A stretch of DNA of 64,000 bases from Modestobacter versicolor (GTDB taxonomy: Bacteria > Actinomycetota > Actinomycetes > Mycobacteriales > Geodermatophilaceae): assembly GCF_014195485.1 (NCBI RefSeq), contig NZ_JACIBU010000001.1, positions 1,302,001 through 1,366,000 of the forward strand. Direction: 5' to 3'. The notes under the pieces were generated by a model that saw nothing but the letters and a program-made list of their open reading frames with translations, did no database searches and had not been told where the DNA came from. The translations under genes were made by a program, and so were the position numbers. Each line of letters starts with the position of its first letter. Position 1 is the first letter of the stretch. Positions 41,691-50,324 of the stretch are shown in pieces.

Positions 41691-43492
41691 GCCTGCGCCC
41701 CGGCGGTCTCGGGCTCGGCCGCGTCGGGCTCGGGCGGCTGGTAGGCGCGCACCAGCCGGGCGTAGCCGGGCACCTGGGCGAGCAGCTCGTCGTGCGAGCC
41801 ACGGGCGACCAGCCGGCCGTTCTCGATCCAGACCACCTCGTCGGCCAGCGAGATCGTGGCCTGCCGGTAGGCGACGACCACCACGGTCACCGGGCGGTCG
41901 GCGGCGCGCAGGGCGTCGAGGATGCGGGCCTCCACCGAGGGGTCGACGGCGCTGGTGGCGTCGTCCAGGACGAGCAGCCGGGGACGGCGGATGACGGCCC
42001 GGGCCAGCGCGAGCCGCTGCCGCTGGCCGCCGGACAGGCTGGCGCCGCGCTCGCCGACGTGGGTGTCCAGGCCCTCGGGCAGCCGGGCGACGAAGTCGTC
42101 GGCGGCCGCGACGCGGAGCGCCTCGTGCACCTGCTCGTCGGTGAAGTCGCCGCCGAGGGTGACGTTGTCGCGGACGGTGTCGTCGAAGAGGAAGGCCGAC
42201 TGGGACACGAACGCGACCTGGCTGCTGACCTCGCCCTCGCGCATGGTGCGCAGGTCGACGCCGTCGAGCAGCACCGCGCCGCTGTGCGGGTCGACGAGCC
42301 GGACCAGCAGGCCGGCCATCGTGGACTTCCCCGAGCCGGTGGGGCCGACGACGGCGAGGGTGCGGCCGGCGGCCACGTCGAAGGTGACGCCCTGCAGCGT
42401 GGGTCGGGCGGCGCCGTCGTAGCGGAAGGCGACGTCGCGCAGGCCGAGGGGCGCGCCGCCCTCGCCGGCCGGGGCGCCGTCCGGGCCGAACGGGATCTCC
42501 CCGGTGGCCTCGAGCACCGGGGTGACCCGGTCGAAGCCGGCCATCGCGCGCGGCAGGTCGGCGAGCACCCAGCCGATCGCCCGGATGGGCAGCGCGAGGA
42601 GGGTGAAGAGGTAGGCGATGGAGACCAGGTCGCCGGCCCCGGTGGCGCCGGCGGCGACCCGCTCGGCGCCGACCAGCAGGACGGCGAGGGTGCCGAGGTT
42701 GGGCAGCGCCTCCATCAGCGGGTCGAACAGGCCGCGCACCCGGCCGACGGCGACCAGCCCGTCGCGCAGCTCGTCGGCCTTGACCGCGAACCGCCGGGCC
42801 TCGTCGTCCTCCCGGCCGAGGGTCTTGACGACCAGGGCGGCGTCGAAGCTCTCGTGGGCGATCTCGCTGACCTCGGCGCGCAGCTGCTGGGCGCGCTCCA
42901 TCCGCGGCGACATCACCTGGCTGTAGACGGCGTTGGCCGCGAAGACCAGCGGGAAGACGACCAGGCCGACGACCGCCAGCAGCGGGTCGGTGAGCACCAG
43001 CGCAGCCACGGTGATGGCGACCATGACCAGGGCGCCCACGGCGAAGGGCAGCGGGGCGACGAAGAACCAGCTGGACTCGACGTCGGAGTTCGCGTTGGAC
43101 AGCAGCTGGCCGGTGGGGTGGCGCTGATGCCAGGACAGCGGGAGCCGCAGGTACTGCCCGGTGACGCGGCGGCGGTAGTCGGCCATCAGCCGGTAGCTCA
43201 TGATCCCGGCGAACAGCCGGCGGCCGATGATGCCGATGATCTTCAGGACGGCGACGACGAGGATCGCCAGCGCGGCCAGCGAGAGCGCCCGGGCGGTGGT
43301 GGAGCCCTCGTCGAAGGCCGGCAGCAGGACCCGGTCGGTGATGCCGCCGATGACGTAGGCGCTGGCCACCGTCATGCCGCCGTAGAGGCTGCTCCCCAGC
43401 ACGGCGAGGACGAAGATCCGCGGCTGCTCGGACACGGCGCGGCCGACGTGGCGGAGCCCGCGCCGGACGACGGCGTCTCTGCGGCGCGGCAC
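41687..43492 (-). CDS. ABC exporter half, degenerate ATP site subunit
   Basis: A 601-residue fused permease-ATPase, upstream partner of the next gene. Six membrane helices in the first 320 residues. In the ATPase, Walker A is GPTGSGKST and the signature is LSGGQRQRLALARAVI. Walker B reads LLVLDDATSAVD, with Asp where the catalytic Glu should be, and the switch His is replaced by Tyr (VVAYRQATI). With the partner's imperfect LSAGE signature, this forms one non-hydrolysing site, as in known asymmetric exporters. GTG start with AGGAGG; promoter TTAGAC-N17-TAGGCT at 43559-43531. Confidence 0.92.
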   Translation of the reverse strand: MPRRRDAVVRRGLRHVGRAVSEQPRIFVLAVLGSSLYGGMTVASAYVIGGITDRVLLPAFDEGSTTARALSLAALAILVVAVLKIIGIIGRRLFAGIMSYRLMADYRRRVTGQYLRLPLSWHQRHPTGQLLSNANSDVESSWFFVAPLPFAVGALVMVAITVAALVLTDPLLAVVGLVVFPLVFAANAVYSQVMSPRMERAQQLRAEVSEIAHESFDAALVVKTLGREDDEARRFAVKADELRDGLVAVGRVRGLFDPLMEALPNLGTLAVLLVGAERVAAGATGAGDLVSIAYLFTLLALPIRAIGWVLADLPRAMAGFDRVTPVLEATGEIPFGPDGAPAGEGGAPLGLRDVAFRYDGAARPTLQGVTFDVAAGRTLAVVGPTGSGKSTMAGLLVRLVDPHSGAVLLDGVDLRTMREGEVSSQVAFVSQSAFLFDDTVRDNVTLGGDFTDEQVHEALRVAAADDFVARLPEGLDTHVGERGASLSGGQRQRLALARAVIRRPRLLVLDDATSAVDPSVEARILDALRAADRPVTVVVVAYRQATISLADEVVWIENGRLVARGSHDELLAQVPGYARLVRAYQPPEPDAAEPETAGAQA

Positions 43493-43530
43493 AGGTGTCC
43501 TCCTCGGCTGGTGGTGCGGGCGGTGGGGCC

Positions 43531-43559
43531 AGCCTACGCGCGCTCGTTACCCGGTCTAA
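43531..43559 (-). promoter_or_regulatory. Candidate promoter of the ABC exporter operon
   Basis: Minus-strand TTAGAC and TAGGCT separated by 17 nt, about 30 nt upstream of the Shine-Dalgarno of the first exporter gene. Confidence 0.45.
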
Positions 43560-43612
43560 CTGGTTGAGCTGGAGCCGTCGTCGCGGCCCGCCGCGGCCCG
43601 GCCCCCGGGCGC

Positions 43613-43618
43613 TAGCCT
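43613..43618 (+). promoter_or_regulatory. -10 element, leaderless DinB-like gene transcript
   Basis: TAGCCT, 6 nt before the second of two tandem GTG codons (43625), which favours that codon as start. Confidence 0.45.
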
Positions 43619-43624
43619 CGGGTG

Positions 43625-44254
43625 GTGCCGACCTCCGCCGTCCCCGTGTCCCGGTCGGAGCGTGCCGCGCTGGCCGATCTGCTCGAGCAGCTCGGGCCCG
43701 ACCAGCCGACCTGCTGCGAGGGCTGGACGACGCAGGACATGGCCACCCACCTGGTGCTCCGCGACCGGCGGCCGGACGCGATGCCCGGGCTGGCCCTGGG
43801 CGGCCCGTTCGCCGCCTGGACGGAGCGGGCGCACGCGCACGCCCGGTCGGCCCGGCCCTACGGCGTGCTGGTGGCCGAGGTGCGGTCCGGCCCGCCGCGG
43901 TGGCTGCCGACCTCCTGGCCGGTGCTGGACCGGCTGCTGAACACCGCCGAGCTGGTCATCCACCACGAGGACGTGCGGCGCGCGCAGCCCGGCTGGGCGC
44001 CGCGGGAGCTGCCCCGGGCCGTGCAGGACCAGCTCTGGCGCACGGTGCCGTTCCTGGCCCGCGGCCGGGCGGCGGCGCGGCCCGAGGGCGGGCTGGTGGT
44101 GTGCCGGAGCGACGTGCCCGACGGTGCGCCGGGCAGCGCGCGGCGGCTCTGCAAGGGCGCGCCGACCACGACCGTGACCGGCGCGCCGCTGGAGGTGCTG
44201 CTCTGGCTGAGCGGCCGCCCCGAGGTCGCCTGCGTGGACCTGACCGTCGAGTAG
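43625..44254 (+). CDS. TIGR03085-family protein (DinB/maleylpyruvate isomerase-like fold)
   Basis: A 209-residue actinobacterial protein of the TIGR03085 group, related to mycothiol-dependent maleylpyruvate isomerase N-domains and DinB four-helix bundles that hold a metal. The family mark CEGWTTQDMATHLVLRDRRP is near residue 34, with the metal-ligand type His, and NTAELVIHHEDVRRAQPGWA lies near residue 110. The C-terminal half is a small beta domain. Such proteins may use mycothiol, but no reaction is known for this group. Start chosen at GTG 43625 from the TAGCCT spacing; GTG 43622 is one codon longer. Confidence 0.83.
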   Translation: MPTSAVPVSRSERAALADLLEQLGPDQPTCCEGWTTQDMATHLVLRDRRPDAMPGLALGGPFAAWTERAHAHARSARPYGVLVAEVRSGPPRWLPTSWPVLDRLLNTAELVIHHEDVRRAQPGWAPRELPRAVQDQLWRTVPFLARGRAAARPEGGLVVCRSDVPDGAPGSARRLCKGAPTTTVTGAPLEVLLWLSGRPEVACVDLTVE

Positions 44255-44309
44255 CGGCGGCGCGGCCGGTCGCCGATGAGTTCGGCGGACCGGTGGGGTC
44301 CTCATCGAC

Positions 44310-44840
44310 GTGGACACCAGGAACCTCGCCGAGCTCTACGGCTCCCCGTTGATCGACTGGGCGCGGGTGGAGCAGCGGCTCTCCCGCGGCCTCGAGCAGG
44401 CGCCCGGCAGTGCCGGACCCGGCCGGCACACCTGCTGGCTCGCGACGACGAACGCCGACGGCACCCCGCACCTGACCGGCATCGGCGCGCTGTGGGTCTC
44501 CGGGGCGTTCTTCTTCGAGACCGGCGAGACGACCCGCAAGGGCCGCAACCTGGCCCGCGACCCGCGGTGCTCGCTGAGCGTCGCGACGCAGGAGTTCGAC
44601 CTGTTCGTGGACGGGGCGGCGACGATCGTGGACGACCCGGCGGTGGTCGCGGACCTGGCCGCCCGCTGGGCCGCGGACGGCTGGCCGGCCAGCGTCGACG
44701 CGTCGGGCACCGCGCTGACCGCGGAGTTCAGCGCACCCTCGGCCGGTCTGCCGCCGTGGCGGGTCTACCGGCTCGAGGTCCGGCAGGCCACCGCGCTGCT
44801 CACCGTGGACCCCGGCGGGGCCACCCGCTGGCGGTTCTGA
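44310..44840 (+). CDS. Pyridoxamine-5'-phosphate-oxidase-family flavin-binding protein
   Basis: A 176-residue split-barrel protein likely to bind FMN or F420. The core TCWLATTNADGTPHLTGIGA (about 41-60) and FFFETGETTRKGRNLARDPR (about 71-90) are typical: the first strand pair, then the K/R-x-x-NL segment contacting the cofactor phosphate. VYRLEVRQATALL forms the last strands, and an Arg/Trp end follows. No Shine-Dalgarno. It may act as an F420- or FMN-dependent reductase or pyridoxamine oxidase-like enzyme; the substrate is unknown. It lies 55 nt after the DinB-like gene on the same strand. Confidence 0.85.
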   Translation: MDTRNLAELYGSPLIDWARVEQRLSRGLEQAPGSAGPGRHTCWLATTNADGTPHLTGIGALWVSGAFFFETGETTRKGRNLARDPRCSLSVATQEFDLFVDGAATIVDDPAVVADLAARWAADGWPASVDASGTALTAEFSAPSAGLPPWRVYRLEVRQATALLTVDPGGATRWRF

Positions 44841-44888
44841 GGCGGCGGGACGTGGCCGCGGTGCGGCGACTGCCGCGCACCCGCCGCC
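44841..44888 (+). terminator. Hairpin after the flavin-binding gene
   Basis: GGCGGCGGG (44841-44849) pairs with CCCGCCGCC (44880-44888), with an inner imperfect stem GTGCGGC/GCCGCGCAC. It starts directly after the stop codon. Confidence 0.5.
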
Positions 44889-45233
44889 GGGCACCGGTGA
44901 CGTGCGTCCGGCCGGGTGGTGGCCCGTGCACCGCCGTGCCCCGGCCGGCCGAGCGCGATGCCCGGTCCCCCTGCCCGACGTGCGGCTGCGTGCGCTGACC
45001 GTCGGCCGGCACAGGCGATCGGCAGGTCTCTCTCGCTCGGGTGGACGCCTCACACCGACGTGGTGCGAGGCTGCGGTCCGTGGCGATCGACGTCGAATCC
45101 GTTCCCACCCGGTGTGGACCGTCACCCTCGACGGCCGCGAGTGGGAACTCGGCCGCCGGTGGAGCCGCCCCCACCCTCCCGACTGAACGCTCACCGACGG
45201 CAGCCACTGCAGTCGGCTACAAGTCGTACCGGG
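44841..45233. other. Intergenic region between convergent genes
   Basis: This 393-nt stretch separates the flavin-binding gene from the HNH gene. Apart from the hairpin at its left end I see no gene, promoter or repeat. All open frames here run through into neighbours and have no recognisable product. Confidence 0.5.
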
Positions 45234-46874
45234 TCAGAAGGGCGGCGGCTCGTCCACCACGACGTCGGCTGGTGGCCGATCGGGTGGACCGTCACCGTCG
45301 CGGGGCAGGTCGTCGTCGGCTCCGAACCTCGGCGGGTGGGTGGTCGCGACGATCCCGCCGGGCGTCGTCCACTGCAGCCCGCCGTCGGCGAGACCACGCA
45401 GCCGCCAGCCCGGCGCCTGGTGGCTCAGCCGGTGGTGGTGCCGGCACAGGCAGCACAGGTTGTCGGAGCTGGTCGACCCTCGCGGCCAGGGGATCCGGTG
45501 ATCGAGGTCGCAGCGCGTCGCCCGGGCCCGGCAGCCGGGGAACCGGCACCGCCGGTCGCGCAGCCGGACGAAGCGGTCGAGCTCGCGTCCCGGTCGGTAG
45601 CCCGGCGAGTCGCCTGGCGGACCGAGGGCGCCGCCGTGGCGGAGCCCGGTCGCGTCGGTCAGCGCGACCAGCTGACCGCTGAGCTCGTCGACCAGCGCCA
45701 CGTGCGGACGGTGGCCGAGCGACGAGCCGGCGACGGTGCGCGAGCGGAGCAGTGCGGCGACGGCCTCGACCGTCCCCGGGTCGGCCGGCTCCCCGTGGAC
45801 CACGCGGTCGACGTCCGACCGCGCCTCAGCTGTCCCGTCCGCCGGGAGCAGGCCGAGGGCGATCGCCAGCTGCCGCACCATCTCGGCAGGCACCACGTTC
45901 CCGTCGACCTCGCCCGGCTCGTCGGAGCCGAGCAGCGTCTCCACCGCGGCCACCAGGGTCAGCCGCGCCTGCACGGGTGGCATCCCGTGCTCACCCGGCC
46001 GGAGCACCAGGTCGACCAGGCAGTCGACCATCCGCTGGGCCGTGGTGCGCTCGTCGCCATCGCTGGCGGCGGCGTCGGCGTACTGCCGGAGGGCGTCCTG
46101 CACGGCGCGCGCGACCGGGACCGGCAGCACCGCGGAGAGGGTCGCCATGCCGTCCTCGCCCGGGTACACGGTGACCCGGCGCTCGCGGACGGCCTGCGCC
46201 GCGCGGGCGAGCAGGGCCGCGGCGTCCAGCCGCTGCACCACCCGGCGGGCGGCGACCCGCAGCTGGCTGTGCGTCTTGCCGTCGACCCGGGCGAGCAGCC
46301 GCTCCTCGGCGACCGGCCGCAGCGCCTCGGGCAGGCGGGCCACCACGTCGGTCATCACCCGGGCGTGCCGCCAGCTGATCCGCCCTGCCCGGAGCGCTGC
46401 CAGCGTCGCCGGCAGCCGCTCGACCAGGAGGACGGAGTCGGCGAGCAGCTCGGACGCGGCGGCCGACGTCAGGCTCAGCGCCACGGCCACCTCGTCGACG
46501 GCCCACTCGCTCACCGCAGTCAGCGCCGCCGGCCGGGCCGCCCGGCTCTGGGCCGCTGCTGCACCGACCTCCGTGTCGGGCCGGTCCATCGAGACCGGCC
46601 GGGAGCGGGCGAACCCGGCCAACGCCTCCGCCCGGTCCGCTGCGGCCCGGGCCGCGAGCCGGTCGGCGGCCACGGCGCGGTCGAGCAGCCCGCCGCCCTC
46701 GACCAGCAGCCGCTCCAGCTCGGCCGCCCCCGGGAGCAGCGGCTCGGCAGGCGCCGCCCGGTGGTCGGCGTACTGGTCGGAGAGCTCGAGGACCAGCTCG
46801 TCGACCAGCACGCGCAGCTGCTCCTCCAGGACCGACTCACGGTCCCGGGTCAGCTCCGCAACCCGCCCGAACAC
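45234..46874 (-). CDS. HNH endonuclease-type protein, DUF222 (13E12 family)
   Basis: A 546-residue protein of the DUF222/REP13E12 type, abundant and multicopy in high-GC actinobacteria. The helical DUF222 region covers about residues 30-330 (ARVMTDVVARLPEALRPVAE, AQRMVDCLVDLVLRPGEHGM). Near the C-terminus is an HNH/zinc module: CRFPGCRARATRCDLDHRIP, then SDNLCCLCRHHHRLSHQ. The catalytic His lies in DLDH and the final HH pair. A Pro/Asp tail follows. Start: the in-frame ATG at 46886 lies inside a TATGAT -10 (46882-46887), so the leaderless GTG at 46874 is preferred. A selfish or mobile origin is possible. Confidence 0.88.
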   Translation of the reverse strand: MFGRVAELTRDRESVLEEQLRVLVDELVLELSDQYADHRAAPAEPLLPGAAELERLLVEGGGLLDRAVAADRLAARAAADRAEALAGFARSRPVSMDRPDTEVGAAAAQSRAARPAALTAVSEWAVDEVAVALSLTSAAASELLADSVLLVERLPATLAALRAGRISWRHARVMTDVVARLPEALRPVAEERLLARVDGKTHSQLRVAARRVVQRLDAAALLARAAQAVRERRVTVYPGEDGMATLSAVLPVPVARAVQDALRQYADAAASDGDERTTAQRMVDCLVDLVLRPGEHGMPPVQARLTLVAAVETLLGSDEPGEVDGNVVPAEMVRQLAIALGLLPADGTAEARSDVDRVVHGEPADPGTVEAVAALLRSRTVAGSSLGHRPHVALVDELSGQLVALTDATGLRHGGALGPPGDSPGYRPGRELDRFVRLRDRRCRFPGCRARATRCDLDHRIPWPRGSTSSDNLCCLCRHHHRLSHQAPGWRLRGLADGGLQWTTPGGIVATTHPPRFGADDDLPRDGDGPPDRPPADVVVDEPPPF

Positions 46875-46881
46875 GTGTTCG

Positions 46882-46910
46882 ATCATACCGACCGGACACC
46901 GCGCTGACCA
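46882..46910 (-). promoter_or_regulatory. Promoter of the HNH gene
   Basis: Minus-strand TGGTCA (46910-46905), 17-nt spacer, TATGAT (46887-46882), then 7 nt to GTG 46874. Among the better consensus matches in the window. Confidence 0.55.
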
Positions 46911-47107
46911 GTGGGAACGGGACCTGTGGACGACTCGCGAAGCCGCTGGAGACCCGTGCCGGGGCGGCCACCGGCTCCACCCGGAGGCCGGCGCACGGGC
47001 GCGCGCCCTGCGCCTGGCAACCGACCGGAGCGGCCGACCGTGGACGGTCACCGGCGGGCACGCGGTCCAAGGGGTCGAAGGCGCCCCGGAGCGGCCGCCC
47101 GGTCAGG

Positions 47108-48682
47108 TCAGTCGGCGACCGGCTGCACCGCGCTGTAGCCCACCCGGTACACCAGCAGCTGCAGCCCGGGCGACGGCGAGTAGGCGGCTGTCTGCTCGAA
47201 GTTGCCGGCGAAGTACTGGTAGACCGTGTCCTCGTAGCCCTGGTCGTAGCTGAGCAGCAGGTAGACGTACTGGTGGCCCGCAGCGAGGCCGGCGACGTCC
47301 TCCGGCAGCGTGTCCGGGTCGAAGGTGGGCTGCGTCAGCTGCCGGTTCCACACCGGCAACGTGGTCACCCGCGCGGCGCCGTCGTAGTAGTACTCGAACG
47401 GGTAGACGGTGAACGGCGAGCTGATCACGACCAGGTCCGAGGGGCTCGCCTGCTCGGCCAGCTCCGCCGCCGTCCGGTAGTCCTCCTGGACCGGCGTGTC
47501 CGGGTTGGCCGCCTGCACGACCGTCCCGGCGATGGTGATCGCCAGCAGGCCGACGGCCAGCACCCGGGCCACCGGCTTCGTCAGGCCGCTGATGAAGACC
47601 ACCACGATGACCAGCAGCGCCGGGAGCGCGGGGGCCATGTACCGGCTGAGGAAGAACGGCGTGATCGCGTGGCTGACCACGAACGCCAGCAGCACCGGCA
47701 CGAAGGCGGCGACGATCAGGTACCCCGTCGTCCGGTCGAGCTTGCCGCCGATCCGCACCCCGGCGAGGGCGGCCAGCACCAGCAGCGGCCAGGCCGAGAC
47801 GACGGTGGTGTTGATCGCGTCGCTCTGGAAGCCGAAGAGGAACTGCGAGTAGACGTTGGAGAAGTCCACCGACGACGGCGACGGCAGGCTCGGCCGGGTC
47901 CCGGACGCCGACCCCTTCGCCCGGAAGTACAGGTACCAGGGCGCGATGGCGGCGGCCACGAAGACCGCGACCCCGGCCATCCGGAGCACGGCGCCACGCC
48001 CCAGCCGGCGGTGCAGCGCCAGCACGTACAGGCCCTGCGCCACCAGCACGAAGCCGAAGAAGTAGTGCACGTACAGCCCGGCGGCGGCCGCGACGGCGTA
48101 CCCGACCCAGGCCGACGTCCGCCCGGCGCCGATCACCTTGAGGAAGGCGTACTGGCTGACCAGGGTGAGGAACAGCAGCATCGAGTACATCCGCGCCTCG
48201 TTGCCGTACCACTGCGCGAAGGGCGAGCAGCTGAACACGACGACGGCGAACAGCGCCCACGGCCGGGTCAGGCAGCTGCGCGCGACCAGGTACACCATCG
48301 GCACCGACGCGAGCAGGAAGACCAGCGACAGCGCCCGGGCGGTCTCGACGTCCGGGCCGAGCACGAGCCGCCAGGTGCGCAGCAGCACGTGGTAGAGCGG
48401 CGGGTGCACGTCCTCGGCGACCAGCTCCAGCAGGTAGCCGTAGCTGTGGTTGGTCTGCCAGAGGCTCTGCGCCTCGTCCAGCCGGATGCTGTTGTGCACG
48501 AACGACAGCCGGGACCCCAGCACGATGACGCCGAGGCACAGCAGGTGGACGGCGAGCACCGGGGCGGCGCGGAAGCGGCCGCCGCGGGACGGCCGGGCCA
48601 CGGCGACGGCACCGGTGCCCGGGCGCGCCGGGACGGGCGGGGACACCCGGGGGCGGACGACGGGCTGCAGGTCGGTCGGCAC
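47108..48682 (-). CDS. Membrane glycosyltransferase (GT39/ArnT-like)
   Basis: A 524-residue multi-helix glycosyltransferase using a polyprenyl-phosphate sugar. SFVHNSIRLDEAQSLWQ near residue 60 holds the Asp-Glu pair placed after the first helix in GT39/GT83 enzymes. VAEDVHPPLYHVLLRTWRLV and YGNEARMYSMLLFLTLVSQ are further family segments in extracytoplasmic loops. About ten helices, with a soluble C-terminal domain from about 400. GTG 48682 with GGGGGAG just upstream. Last gene of the polysaccharide cluster. The dolichol-phosphate-sugar synthase-like gene at 53070-53801 could supply its donor. Confidence 0.88.
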   Translation of the reverse strand: MPTDLQPVVRPRVSPPVPARPGTGAVAVARPSRGGRFRAAPVLAVHLLCLGVIVLGSRLSFVHNSIRLDEAQSLWQTNHSYGYLLELVAEDVHPPLYHVLLRTWRLVLGPDVETARALSLVFLLASVPMVYLVARSCLTRPWALFAVVVFSCSPFAQWYGNEARMYSMLLFLTLVSQYAFLKVIGAGRTSAWVGYAVAAAAGLYVHYFFGFVLVAQGLYVLALHRRLGRGAVLRMAGVAVFVAAAIAPWYLYFRAKGSASGTRPSLPSPSSVDFSNVYSQFLFGFQSDAINTTVVSAWPLLVLAALAGVRIGGKLDRTTGYLIVAAFVPVLLAFVVSHAITPFFLSRYMAPALPALLVIVVVFISGLTKPVARVLAVGLLAITIAGTVVQAANPDTPVQEDYRTAAELAEQASPSDLVVISSPFTVYPFEYYYDGAARVTTLPVWNRQLTQPTFDPDTLPEDVAGLAAGHQYVYLLLSYDQGYEDTVYQYFAGNFEQTAAYSPSPGLQLLVYRVGYSAVQPVAD

Positions 48683-48693
48683 GGCTCCCCCGC

Positions 48694-50319
48694 TCAGTCG
48701 TGCGCCGGCTGCAGCGCCGGTGCGGTCGTCGGGGCGAGGGGCTGGGTGCCGGTGCGGGCCGGCCGGGGCAGCGACGCCGGGGCGGCGTGCCGCGGCCCCC
48801 GCTTCCGCGACGGCGAGGCAGCGACGATGAACGGCACGGAGATCGCGACGTGCACCGTGAGCCAGGCGACGTTCGCCATCAACGAGGGGCTGAACCCCTC
48901 CCGGCCGGCGCCCACGCCCAGGGCGGCGGCACCGACGGCGGCGAAGACCAGCTGCGGCACCACCAGGCGGAGGAAGTTGGGCCGGGCGCCGTCGTGCGTG
49001 GTCTTGCTGGTCACGGCGAACGACGTCTTCCGGTTGGTGAGCACGGCGGCCAGGGCGGTCAGCTGCAGCCACCACGCGCTCAGCGAGAACGCGATGGCCT
49101 GGAAGCTGTAGGTGAAGTTGCTGGTCCGCTGCAGCACGTAGAGGTTGATCCACATGTAGGGCACGAAGACCAGCGCCAGGGTCATCGTCGAGGTGACGAT
49201 CGGCGTCTGACCGGTCAGCAGGAAGACCACCGGCAGCATCGCGTCCAGGATGATCACCGAGCCGGACAGGTAGTAGCTCGCCGAGATGAGGTACTGCAGC
49301 CGCTGGCTCCAGGTCAGGCCCCGGCGCAGCAGCGGGTTGTACTTGAAGATCACCTCGAGGCTGCCGCGGGTCCAGCGGAACTGCTGCTTGTAGTAGTTCA
49401 GGAAGTCGTCCGGCGCGAGCCCCTCGGCGAGGACCTTCGGCACGTAGACGCTCTGCCAGCCCTTCTCGTGCATGAACAGCGAGGTGAGGAAGTCCTCGGC
49501 GATGTTCTCCTCGCACATGCCCCCGGCCTCGAGGACGGCGCTGCGCCGCACGGCCATGTTCGTGCCGCACATGAACGCCGAGCCCAGCCGGCTCTTGCCC
49601 GCCATGATCGGCCCGAAGAACAGCGTCTGCTGGTCCCAGGCGACCCGGGTGATCCGGTTCTGGTCCTGGTTGGCGTAGTACTGCGGCGTCTGGACGAAGC
49701 CCATCCGGTCGTCGACGAACCAGCCCATGACCTCGGCGAGGAAGCTGGGCGCCGGCACGTGGTCGGCGTCGAAGACGACGAAGAACTCGCTGTGCGTGCG
49801 GGCGAGCGCGTGGTTGATGTTCCCGGCCTTGGCGCCGCCCGGGGTGACCCGGGTCAGGCAGGTGACGCCGAGCTCGTCGGCGAGCTCCTCGATCTCGCGC
49901 CAGTCCGCCTTGCCGGCGACCAGCCCGTCGTTGAGGAGGTACACCTGCACCGGCCCCGGGTAGCGCATCGCCAGCGCGGCCTGCGCCGTCCGGCGCACGA
50001 TGTCGACCGGCTCGCCGCAGACGGTGATCAGGACGTCGACCGGTGCGCTGAACGACGGGTCGAAGGCCCGTTCGCGGTCCCGGCCCCACACCGTCCAGCA
50101 GTAGCCGACGATCTGCACCAGGTGGAACAGCTCGGTGGCGATCAGGGCGGCGAACAGCACCGGGTTGCCGTGCTCGAAGGCGAAGGTGATCACCAGCGTG
50201 TAGACGACGGCGAGCACCACGTTGCCCACCAGGAAGCCCCGGTTGGGCAGGTGGGTGAGGAAGGCGTGGGCGTCCGGGGCGGACGCCTGTGCCTGGGTCT
50301 GGGTCGGGGTCAGGTCCAC
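48694..50319 (-). CDS. Cellulose-synthase-like family 2 glycosyltransferase
   Basis: A 541-residue processive beta-glycan synthase. Two N-terminal helices, a GT-A domain and a C-terminal membrane bundle. Catalytic signature: D in VYLLNDG, DxD in VVFDADHVPAPSFL, ED in ENIAEDFLTSLFMH, and Q-x-x-RW in YYKQQFRWTRGSLEV. FMCGTNMAVRRSAV is also BcsA-like. No PilZ domain is present, so cyclic-di-GMP control is not evident. GTG 50319 lies 5 nt after the GH8 stop. With the GH8 next to it, a cellulose-like beta-glucan is a reasonable product, but the sugar is not proven. Confidence 0.92.
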   Translation of the reverse strand: MDLTPTQTQAQASAPDAHAFLTHLPNRGFLVGNVVLAVVYTLVITFAFEHGNPVLFAALIATELFHLVQIVGYCWTVWGRDRERAFDPSFSAPVDVLITVCGEPVDIVRRTAQAALAMRYPGPVQVYLLNDGLVAGKADWREIEELADELGVTCLTRVTPGGAKAGNINHALARTHSEFFVVFDADHVPAPSFLAEVMGWFVDDRMGFVQTPQYYANQDQNRITRVAWDQQTLFFGPIMAGKSRLGSAFMCGTNMAVRRSAVLEAGGMCEENIAEDFLTSLFMHEKGWQSVYVPKVLAEGLAPDDFLNYYKQQFRWTRGSLEVIFKYNPLLRRGLTWSQRLQYLISASYYLSGSVIILDAMLPVVFLLTGQTPIVTSTMTLALVFVPYMWINLYVLQRTSNFTYSFQAIAFSLSAWWLQLTALAAVLTNRKTSFAVTSKTTHDGARPNFLRLVVPQLVFAAVGAAALGVGAGREGFSPSLMANVAWLTVHVAISVPFIVAASPSRKRGPRHAAPASLPRPARTGTQPLAPTTAPALQPAHD

Positions 50320-50324
50320 GGCGT

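Noticed and set aside
45234-46874. Insertion sequence transposase
   Set aside because: The HNH/DUF222 gene has no transposase motif, and I see no terminal inverted repeats or target duplication around it.
44916-46907. Long plus-strand frames across the HNH gene
   Set aside because: Antisense shadow of the DUF222/HNH gene; repetitive Arg/Gly/Pro translation.
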